From: Elymus sibiricus
Lineage: Eukaryota; Streptophyta; Magnoliopsida; Poales; Poaceae
NCBI GenBank assembly: GCA_039707655.1
Contig: CM077671.1
Location: 301,134,509 to 301,198,508 of the forward strand
Reading direction: 5' to 3'
Length of the DNA: 64,000 nucleotides
Part shown: in pieces, positions 56,824-64,000 of the stretch
Numbering within the stretch: position 1 is the stretch's first letter
How the letters are laid out: every line of letters begins with the position of its first letter
Notes under the pieces: model-generated
The model's input: only the letters and a program-made list of their open reading frames with translations
Databases searched by the model: none
Told to the model about the DNA's origin: nothing
Translations under genes and position numbers: made by a program

Positions 56824-58390
56824 GCAAGGAGGCAAGCTCAGGAGAAGCAGGCGTTCATCGCCCAGGAGGTCGGCAAGCTGAAGGAGGACGGGGTCATCCG
56901 GGAGGTGCGTTACCCGGAGTGGGTGGCCAACCCGGTGGTCGTCCCGAAGAAGTGCGGGAAGGAGCGTATGTGCGTCAACTTCACGAGCCTCAACAAAGCC
57001 TGCCCCCAAGACCCATTCCCGCTGCCGCGCATCGATCAGATCGTTGACTCCACCACGGAGTGCGACCTCCTATGCTTCCTGGACGCCTTCTCGGGCTACC
57101 ATCAGATCAAAATGGCGGTGGAGGACGTCGAGAAGACGGCCTTCCTCACCTCGTGCGGGGTATTCTGCTACACGTGCATGCCCTTCGGGCTACGGAACGC
57201 CGGGGCAACCTTCCAGCGGTTGATGCACATCGCCCTGGGGCCCCAGCTCGGGAGGAATGCGGAAGCCTATGTCGACGACATCGTGGTCAAGTCCAGGGCG
57301 GCCAAGACCCTGATCGAGGACTTGGAGGAGACATTCGCCAGCCTGAGGGAAGTGAACTTGAAGCTCAACCCCGAGAAGTGCGTCTTCAGGGTCCCCTCGG
57401 GCAAGCTGCTTGGTTTCCTGGTATCGCACCGGGGAATCGAGGCGAACCCGGAGAAGATCAAGGCCATAATCAAGATGAGCGCGCCCCAGACCCTCAAGGA
57501 AATGCAAAAATTGGCGGGGTGCGTGACCTCCTTGGGGCGTTTCATCTCCAAGCTCGGCGAGCGGGCCCTTCCTTTCTTCAAGATCATGAAAAGAAAGGGC
57601 CCTTTCGAATGGACCCCGGAGGCGGACGTAGCCTTCGAGGAACTCAAGCAGTACCTCACGAGCCCGCCGGTAATGGTGGCGCCTCACCCGCGGGAGCCCC
57701 TACTGCTATACCTGGCCGCTACCCCCCACTCCGCCAGCGCTGCATTGGTGGCAGTCAGGGAGGAGCGAGCCGGCACACGTGCCACATCGACGGGCGCCGG
57801 CGAGCTCCCAAGCATGGAGCAAGGGGGCTCGCAGGATCCCAAGGAGCACGCTTCTCCCCAAGCCGGAGCGCCTGAGGCCCCAGCCGCTCCGACGGCCCCT
57901 GAAGCGCTCGACCCTCATGAGGCCCCAGTCGCACCGACGGCCCCCGAGGCGCCCAGGCCTCTTGGGCCCGCCACGGGATAGGACACCACAGGGGACCTCA
58001 CCCTCGTCGAACACCCGGTGTACTACGTCAGTACAGTGCTGCGGGATGCGCGCTCACGCTACCCCATGCAACAGAAGCTCCTCCTAGCGCTTCTTGTCGC
58101 TTCGAGGAAACTGCGCCACTACTTCCAGGGGCATCCCATCAAGGTCGTCTCTGCCTACCCCTTGAAGAAGATCCTGCGCAACCCCAACGCGGCAGGAAGA
58201 GTTGCCGAATGGAACATCGAGCTACAGGCCTTCAACATAGAGTTCAGCACGACCAGGGTCATCAAAGGGGCAGCCCTAGCGGACTTCGTTGCAGAGTGGA
58301 CAGACGCCCCTGGCCGGGGGCTAGACAGGAGCCAGTCCCTCACCCCTGGCAATGAGGCACCCGAGGGTTGGATCATGCATTTCGCGGAGC
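56824..58390 (+). pseudogene. Tat-P reverse transcriptase and first RNase H
   Basis: Same frame as the protease. Reverse transcriptase shows REVRYPEWVANPVVVPKK, DAFSGYHQIKM, MPFGLRNAGATFQ and AYVDDIVVKS, with the catalytic YVDD near 57270, then FRVPSGKLLGFLVSHRGIEA. RNase H follows (PLLLYLAATPHSASAALV ... LRDARSRYP ... LRHYFQGHPI ... AGRVAEWNIEL). A Pro/Ala-rich insert of about 75 residues lies in the middle, ending at TAG 57979-57981. The only defects seen are this stop and a frameshift near 58385. It copies element RNA into DNA when intact. Confidence 0.9.
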
Positions 58391-58770
58391 CTTCACGCGC
58401 AAGGGAGCGGGAGCTGGGGTCGTGCTCACTTCCCCGACAGGAGACAAGCTCAGTTACACTGTGCAGCTCTGTTTCCAGCATGGAGAGAAGGTCTCCAACA
58501 ACATCGCGGAGTACGAGGGCCTCATTGCCGGCCTCAAGGCGGCGGCGGCCTTGGGGGTCCGGTGCCTCACCGTCATGGGCGACTCCCAGCTCCTCGTCAA
58601 CTTCTCCAACAAAGAGTATACACCCAAGGACGAGCACATGGAGGCGTATTTGGAAGAGGTACGTAAGATCGAAAAACGTTTTCAGGGCTTGGAGTTGCAG
58701 CACATCCCGCGCGACGCGAACAAGGAAGCCGATGACATCGCCAAGAGGGCCTCGCGCCACGAGCCCCAAG
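58355..58770 (+). pseudogene. Tat-P second (archaeal-type) RNase H
   Basis: In a frame shifted relative to reverse transcriptase, it shows GAGAGVVLTSPTGD, NNIAEYEGLIAGLKAA, LTVMGDSQLLVNF and HIPRDANKEADDIA. These contain the conserved D, E, D and D positions of the extra RNase H of Tat elements. It corresponds to 39990-40460 in Tat-M. The start of the domain spans the frameshift near 58385. Confidence 0.85.
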
Positions 58771-60143
58771 AGCCAGGCGTCTTAGAGGAGCGGCTCTTCA
58801 AACCCTCCGCGGCGCCACCCACTGAAGAACTGGCGCCACGGAGTGAGGAGCTCCCCCCAGCGCCACCCTCGGGGGCTCCGGACTGTGGCCAGGCCTTAGG
58901 AGCCCGACTGCTCCTGGCCCTGGAGCCTCAGGCCAACAACTGGATGCAGGAGTTCCGGGCGTACCTACTTCACGGCACGCTACCAGAAAAGGAGGAGGAC
59001 GCGGAACGCGTAGCACGGCAGGCTACGGCCTACTGTTTGCAGGACGGCGACTTGTACCGCAGGCGCCCGAACGACGTCGCGCTGCGGTGCATCTCCAAGG
59101 AGCAAGGGTGCGAGCTGCTGGCCGACATCCACGGAGGAGACTGCGGGCATCACTCCTCCTCGCGCACCCTTGCAGGGAAGGCGTTCCGATCAGGCTTCTA
59201 CTGGCCCTCGGCGCTTGACGACGCCATCGAGCTGGTCCGCTCTTGCGAGGCTTGCCAGTTTCATGCCACGCAGATTCACCAACCCACGCAGGGCCTCCAG
59301 ACCATCCGGCTCTCCTGGCCCTATGCGGTCTGGGGGCTGGACATACTGGGGCCCTTCCCACGACTAGCAGGCGGGTATCGCTACCTCTACGTCGCCCATG
59401 TGCACCATCCTGGCCGGATCAGCCGTCAAGTTCATCAAGGGCCTCGTAAGCCGATTCGACGTCCCCAACCGCATCATCACCGACAACGGTTCGCAGTTCA
59501 CAAGTAACCTCTTCAGGACCTATTGTGCTAACCTTGGAACGCAGATATGCTACGCCTCGGTAGCCCACCCACGGAGCAACGGCCAGGCGGAGCGCGCCAA
59601 CGCGGAGGTCCTGTGGGGCCTCAAGGCAAGGAGCTTCAAGAAGAAGCTTGAAGCTTGCGGCAGGGGTTGGGTCGATGAGCTTCAGTCGGTGTTGTGGTCC
59701 ATCCGCACCACCGCAACTAAGCCCACCGGCGAGACCCCATTCTTCCTCGTCTATGGAGCCGAAGCTGTCCTCCCCCACGAGGTCAAGCACCGATCCCCAC
59801 GTGTCTTGGCATTTGACGAGGAGCGTCAGGATGCCGCGCGGGGAACGGACCTCGTGCTTGGGGAGGAGGCACGTCGCCGAGCCTCGCTCCGAGCTGCAAG
59901 GTACCAGCAGGCGCTACGGCGCTACCACTGCCGTAACATCCGTTCCAGGACCCTTGAAGTCAGAGACCTCGTCCTGAGGCGGGTTCTCTCCAGGGAGGGC
60001 TTGCACAAGCTCTCGCCCATGTGGGAGGGCCCGTTCAAGGTCGTTCACATCTCCAGGCCTGGCGCCGTGCGCCTAGAAACTCAGGACGGGGACCCATCCA
60101 GAATGCCTGGAACATCCAGCACCTCCAGAAGTTCTACCCGTGA
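58771..60143 (+). pseudogene. Tat-P integrase and end of pol
   Basis: Continues the second RNase H frame with a Pro/Glu-rich linker, then the zinc finger GGDCGHHSSSRTLAGKAF ... CEACQ (59130-59265) and WGLDILGPF. Near 59396 the frame shifts and about 9 residues after the first catalytic D are lost. The core resumes with RIITDNGSQFTS and HPRSNGQAERANAEVLWG, supplying the second D and E. The C-terminal part has LSPMWEGPFKVVH. A third frameshift near 60100 leads to the normal family ending (WNIQHLQKFYP) with TGA at 60141-60143. Confidence 0.88.
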
Positions 60144-60219
60144 CACTCTCACGTAATAATGAGTGGGCTGTATACGCCCGAAGCCCCCCGAGGACGCGGA
60201 GGGGTTCCTTCCCACGCAA
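60144..60219 (+). other. Tat-P post-pol spacer before the CACTA insertion
   Basis: Short GC-rich non-coding stretch. CAA at 60217-60219 is the left target duplication of the CACTA element. Confidence 0.6.
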
Positions 60220-60379
60220 CACTACTACAAAACTGGCTATAGCCAATATCCATATTAGTGGCGCACCATGGTGGTGGTGCGCCAGCTATATAGCAATGGC
60301 GCACCAGAAACAGGTGCGCCATTGTTATTTTTTTAGTAGTGGCGCACCACCTGAGCAGTGCGCCATTGCTATTTTTTTG

Positions 60380-60625
60380 GCCCACCCCCCCACCCCACCA
60401 GACATAGCAATGGCGCACCACACCTAGGTGCGCCATTACTATGCACCTTAGTAATGGCGCACCTTGGTGTGGTGCGCCATTGCTATGTCTGGTGGGGGGG
60501 GGGTGCGTCTGTGTGTGAGACATAGTAATGGCGCACCCTCCCTGGTGCGCCATTGCTAGGGTTAGCAATGGCGCACCAGGGAGGGTGCGCCATTACTATG
60601 TCTCGCACACACAGACACACACCCC
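60380..60625. repeat. Two adjacent large palindromes in the CACTA left subterminal region
   Basis: The first spans about 60380-60505 around the core AGACATAGCAATGGCGCACC and its inverse. The second spans about 60500-60625, with a near-perfect inner part 60517-60604 (arms of about 42 bp around GGG). Both are made of GGCGCACC/GGTGCGCC units. Confidence 0.85.
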
Positions 60626-60641
60626 ACCACACACACACAGA

Positions 60642-60670
60642 CACCCACCACCCCCCCCCCCCCCCCCCCG
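60642..60670. repeat. Poly-C run
   Basis: ACCACC followed by about 20 C, next to a CACACAGACAC repeat. Low complexity within the CACTA element. Confidence 0.85.
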
Positions 60671-61102
60671 TGGATCGCCTTTTCAGTTTGAAAAAAAATA
60701 AAAGAAAATGATAAATGATTCAAAAAAATTCAAAAAAATAGATGCCGATGTGTTATGTGTTCTAGTTGTTACAAAAATTAACAAAGATGAATTTTGAATT
60801 TTTTTGCAAAAAAAAACCGCCGTGTTTCGGTAAAATGGCCGTAACTTTTGCATACGACCTCCGATGAAAAAGTTTTCTATATGAAAAAGATACTACTCGA
60901 AAAGTTACATCCGAATTTGACCGGCTACGCCCGTTATCGATTTTTTAGAATCCTCAAAAACCTAACAGAAAATAAGTTACAGCAATTTTAAGATCTGCAG
61001 GCAAAAAAATAAAAAAATTACAAAAAAGTTAGCAGTGGCGCACCAATGCATAGTGCGCCACTGCTAACTTTCCCGCCTTTCAAATTCAAAAAAATTTAAA
61101 AA

Positions 61103-61227
61103 TAGTAATGGCGCACCATGGGGTGGTGCGCCATTGCTATGGTACATAGTAATGGCGCACCACACCTAGGTGCGCCATTACTATGTACCATAGCAATGGC
61201 GCACCACCCCATGGTGCGCCATTACTA
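61103..61227. repeat. 125-bp near-perfect palindrome in the CACTA element
   Basis: TAGTAATGGCGCACCATGGG at the left edge is mirrored by the inverse sequence ending at 61227. The centre is near 61165 (ACACCTAGGTG). Four GGCGCACC pairs are nested in it. Confidence 0.9.
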
Positions 61228-61259
61228 TGTCACAGCCCCACCACGTGCGCACCCACCCA

Positions 61260-61760
61260 CCCCTCTCCTTCCTCTCTCCTTATCCCCATCCCCCTCCCTC
61301 CTCCTCCCTTCTCCTTCCCCGTCTCCCTTCCCCTTCATACTTCTCCTCCTCTCCTCCACTCCATCTCCTCCTCTCCTCCTCTCCTCCTCTCCATCTCCTC
61401 CTCTCCGGTGACCTCCTCCTCCTCAAGGTGCTCCTCCTCCGGTGACATCCTCCTCACGGCCGGTGCTCCTCCTCCGGCGACCTCCTCCTCCCTCCTCTCC
61501 TCCTCACGGTGCTCCTCCTCCTCCCTCCTCTCCTCCTCACGGTGCTCCTTCCTCTCCTGCTCACGGTCCTCCTCCTCTCCGGCGACCTCCTCCTCCTCCT
61601 CCTTCTCCGGCGACCTCCTCCTCCTCTCCGGCGACCTCCTCCTCCTCCTCCTCCTCTCCGGCGACCTCCTCCTCCTCCTCCTCCTCTCCGGCGACCTCCT
61701 CCTCCCTCCTCTCCTTCTCACGGTCTCTCCTCCCTCCTCCCTCCTCCTCTACTTCCGGCC
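61260..61760. repeat. CTCC-rich minisatellite
   Basis: Strand-asymmetric pyrimidine-rich run. From about 61560 to 61700 the unit CTCCGGCGACCTCCTCCTCC repeats about five times with variable CTC lengths. A looser CTCCTCACGGTGCTCCT repeat precedes it. Confidence 0.9.
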
Positions 61761-62196
61761 ACATGTGGAGCCAAAAATTTGAAAAAAATTTAACCAAAAA
61801 AAACGAGGCAAAAAAATTTAACCAGGTCGAGAACGAAATTTGAAAAAAATTTAACCAAAAAAAACGAGCCAAAAAAATGAGCCAGATCCAAATTCAAAAT
61901 TCAAAAATAGCAATGGCGCACGGTGGGGGTTAGACGGTGCGCCACTACTATTTTCCCGCCTTCAAAATTCAAAAAAAATCAAAAAAAAAATGAAAAAAAA
62001 AATTACCAGTGGCGCACCTGTAGCAATAGTAATGGCGCACCAGAGGTGCGACACTGTTACCTGCAATACTAATGGCGCACCAGAGGTGCGCCATTAGTAT
62101 TTCTTATTAGTGGCGTGGTAATAGTGGCGCACCTATGGTGCGCCATTAATACCCAAAAGTGGTGCGCCACTAATGTGCTTTTTTCTAGTAGTGCAA

Positions 62197-62649
62197 TGCG
62201 GAAGCCACAGCTCTGCGCTGGTGGACAACACTGCCCTCCAATGGCTATGCCCATGCAACGTGGATGCCCTACGCTCAGCGCTGGGGGAAGACGAAGATGA
62301 AGACTAGTCTAGGTGCCGGACGCGGCTGTTATTTGCTCTTCTGATGTTTGGATTTGCCGACTTTTTCCAAAACAAAACTCGGGGTCTTTCCAAAATGTGT
62401 TTTAAAGAAAAGGGTCAGGGATTTGTTTTCATCGCCATTTCTTATATTGGTTTCTCTCTCTTCGAGTCGAGCACTCGCCTGCTCCCCTCCCCCTCGTACC
62501 CCGCGAGCGGGGGCTGGCGGGCACGGTGCTCGCACCTCGCCAAGGCCTTGGCGCCCGGATCCTCGCGTGGTACTCACGGATGAGTCAGCAGGGGCATGCC
62601 GCCTCATACTCGCTCGGGGGCTCCACTCACGGCCCGACGCGCCATCTTG
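62197..62649 (+). other. Tat-P 3' region after the CACTA element
   Basis: Continuation of the post-pol region interrupted at 60219. No convincing reading frame. Confidence 0.5.
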
Positions 62650-63390
62650 GAACCTCGGGAGGCCTGCCCCTCCCGAGGCGGAAAACAAAATTTTCTTTGG
62701 GAACAGCTTGAGCGTCAAAGGGGGCTCCTGAGCAGCACGCCTCAGGAGCCTTACCGGTCGTAAAGCCACTCGCCCCCTTGATGCCGTCCTTGGTGATCCG
62801 GTCGGTATCAAGGGTGTCGAGGCCTCACCTCGTAGTTGCATCCTTGGTGATCCGGTCGTACACTACGGTGGTAGGGAAATGAGTGGGACTGGGACCTGCC
62901 GACGTAGAGCTACTTGAGCGTCAACCCGGAGCCTCGGGAGGCCCGCCCCTCCTGGGGCAGGGAGCAAAAATTTTTGGGGAGCCACTTGAGCGTCAAAGGG
63001 GGCTTCTGAGCATCACGCCTCAGGAGCCTTACCAGTTGTAAAGCAACTCGCCCCTTGATGTCATCCTTGGTGATCCGGTCGGCATCAAGGGTGTCGAGGC
63101 CTTGCCTCGTAAAGTGCGTCCAGGTGATCCGGTCGTACCTTACGGTGGTAGGGAAATGTGCGGAACTGGAACCTACCGACGTAGAGCTGCTTGAGCGTCG
63201 AAGGGGGCTCCTGAGCATCACGCCTCAGGAGCCTTACCGGTCGTAAAGCCACTCGCCCCTTGATGTCGTCCTTGGTGATCTGGTCAGCATCAAGGGTGTC
63301 GAGGCCTCGCCTTGTAAAGTGCGTCCAGGTGATCCGGTCGTACCTTACGTGGTAGGGAAATGTGCGGGACTGGGGCCTGCAGACACAGAG
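62650..63390. repeat. Tandem repeats of 205-277 bp in the Tat-P 3' region
   Basis: CTTGAGCGTC marks repeat starts at 62708, 62985 and 63190. Units contain CCTCAGGAGCCTTAC, TGGTGATCCGGTCG and a TAGGGAAATG motif. The first unit is longer because it includes a second copy of a GCCTCGGGAGGCC block (62650 and 62930) that the third lacks. Within each unit TGATCCGGTCG itself occurs twice. Confidence 0.88.
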
Positions 63391-63586
63391 TGCCGAAAGG
63401 GCTCCCAACCTACCTCGCCCGTAAGAAGAAGAAGCCCACAGGACGTCCGGACTCTCCGAGCGCCACAGCCACGCCTCCATGACCCTGAAGCCTACCGCGA
63501 GCATGTCAAGCTAAGTATCCTAATCACGACCAGAAGGCGATTTCAACCAACAAAGCGCAAAGGCCAGGACACATGACAAAAGTGCT

Positions 63587-63594
63587 TATAAAAA
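63587..63594 (+). promoter_or_regulatory. TATA-like box after the tandem repeats
   Basis: CTTATAAAAAGAGGCGAG resembles a plant core promoter on the plus strand, just right of the repeat array. A possible splice acceptor TTTGATTGCAG is at 63645-63655. No plus-strand gene can be named downstream. Weak evidence. Confidence 0.25.
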
Positions 63595-63740
63595 GAGGCG
63601 AGCGCCCAAATTCATTACACGCCCGCAAGGCCTCCCTTGGTTCTTTGATTGCAGGAACAGGAAAAGAGGAGGAGAAAGAAAGTGAGAAAGCCCCCACGGG
63701 GGCTGCCGCCCCAGGAGCTCCGGCGTCGGCGCAACACCGC

Positions 63741-64000
63741 TCAGTCTGTGTCCTCCTCTTCCTTCACGGGCCCGTAGAGGCGCGCCAGCACGGACGCTCC
63801 TAGAGCGGAAGATCCGCGCCGCGGCGGCTGGCTACCCCCCGAGGTCCGGGCGCGCCGGCGTGGCGGCGCGTCATAGCTACTGTCGCTGCTGTCGCTCGGG
63901 CTCCCTTCGGAGGGGGTGTCGCTGCTGCTGGAGGCGCGGCGTCTGCCATGAAGGGCAAGCTCACCTCCAAGATCTCCGTGGTCGTCGTCTTCCGGGCAGC
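63741..64000 (-). CDS. 3' end of an antisense reading frame in Tat-P, runs off the window
   Basis: On the minus strand the frame is open from the window edge to TGA at 63741-63743, at least 85 codons. It is acidic and Ser-rich (EDDDHGD, ASSSSDTPSEGSPSD), then Arg/Pro-rich (APPRRRART), and ends in VKEEEDTD. Composition and length suggest real coding sequence, in spite of high GC. Its position matches the antisense gene of Tat-M: between pol and the 3' LTR, reading towards pol. No sequence similarity to that gene's C-terminus is evident to me. The N-terminal part is outside the window. Confidence 0.5.
   Translation of the reverse strand, partial: CPEDDDHGDLGGELALHGRRRASSSSDTPSEGSPSDSSDSSYDAPPRRRARTSGGSQPPRRGSSALGASVLARLYGPVKEEEDTD

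Larger units (their letters stand above)
60220..62193. mobile_element. Non-autonomous CACTA (En/Spm) transposon
   Basis: A 1,974-bp element with termini CACTACTACAAAAC (left) and CTTTTTTCTAGTAGTG (right), flanked by CAA on both sides (60217-60219, 62194-62196). Subterminal regions hold more than 25 copies of GGCGCACC or its complement, often paired in palindromes. The centre has an AT-rich block (60680-61020) and a CT-rich minisatellite (61260-61760). No transposase is encoded, so movement would depend on an autonomous CACTA element. The long frames within 61180-61880 come from the CTCC repeats and are not genes. Confidence 0.93.
45285..64000 (+). mobile_element. Tat/Retand-type Ty3/gypsy element, gag-less, 3' end beyond window (Tat-P)
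   Basis: A 5' LTR split by Copia-2 (45285-45493 and 55061-55737), a primer-binding site, then protease, reverse transcriptase, two RNase H domains and integrase on the plus strand. After pol come tandem repeats and an antisense reading frame. A CACTA element is nested in the 3' region. There is room for only about 20 codons of gag. The 3' LTR is not in the window. CCAAC (45280-45284) is the candidate target duplication. The sequence is much more GC-rich than the Athila elements around it. Confidence 0.85.

Noticed and set aside
56203..57009. 268-codon open frame on the minus strand
   Set aside because: It is an antisense shadow of Tat-P protease and reverse transcriptase in GC-rich DNA and resembles nothing; the plus strand carries clear pol motifs.
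57060..57875. 271-codon plus-strand frame
   Set aside because: It is an alternative frame over the reverse transcriptase region, which reads correctly in another frame with YVDD.
60149..60568. 139-codon minus-strand frame
   Set aside because: It runs across the CACTA insertion boundary and palindromic repeats; no coding signal.
61183..61880. Long open frames on both strands in the CT-rich block
   Set aside because: They are low-complexity translations (Ser/Pro/Leu runs on one strand, Glu/Arg runs on the other) of the CTCC minisatellite.

Overview
The window looks like intergenic DNA from a large grass genome of the wheat/barley/Aegilops tribe (Triticeae). It is almost entirely transposable elements nested inside one another. 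The LTR termini, primer-binding sites and polyprotein motifs are those of known grass retrotransposon lineages. I found no intact host gene, no rRNA or tRNA gene and no CRISPR array. Family names (Angela/BARE, Maximus/SIRE, Athila, Tat/Retand) rest on motif recognition, not on a database search.

Left flank (1-13857). This part holds a truncated Angela/BARE-type Copia LTR on the minus strand, a dead spliced coding remnant, Harbinger-type fragments, a Mutator-like MITE, a possible LINE 3' fragment, a Stowaway MITE and a non-autonomous Harbinger element with a GC-rich core. It ends in a 1.69-kb tandem duplication (11044 onward) containing Copia-LTR-like sequence. The second copy of that duplication has an inverted internal segment.

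Nested block 1 (13858-32321). A plus-strand Athila-type Ty3/gypsy element (Athila-1) has both LTRs and a near-perfect 5-bp target duplication. It carries gag, protease and an Athila-ORF1-like gene, but no recognisable reverse transcriptase or integrase. Its protease gene is split by a 9.0-kb minus-strand Copia element (17646-26648, probably the Maximus/SIRE lineage) flanked by the duplication CTTTG.

Nested block 2 (32626 to the window end). A minus-strand Tat-type gypsy element (Tat-M) starts with its 3' LTR at 32626 and runs to 41511. Between its LTR and pol lies a multi-exon gene on the opposite strand (34213-37887) with its own TATA box and leader intron. Tat-M is interrupted in reverse transcriptase by a plus-strand Athila element (Athila-2, 41512-45284) with a nearly intact gag-pro frame. 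Athila-2 is interrupted by a plus-strand Tat element (Tat-P, 45285 to beyond 64000). The 5' LTR of Tat-P is split by a minus-strand Copia element (Copia-2, 45494-55055, TSD TATAG), and its 3' region by a non-autonomous CACTA element (60220-62193, TSD CAA).

Tat-P lacks gag but keeps protease, reverse transcriptase, two RNase H domains and integrase in broken form. Its pol-distal end carries tandem repeats and the tail of an antisense reading frame. The observations most worth following are these antisense genes, a stop codon shared at the gag/pro junction of both Athila copies, an internal LTR-like promoter candidate before the Athila ORF1, and the large palindromes in the CACTA element.
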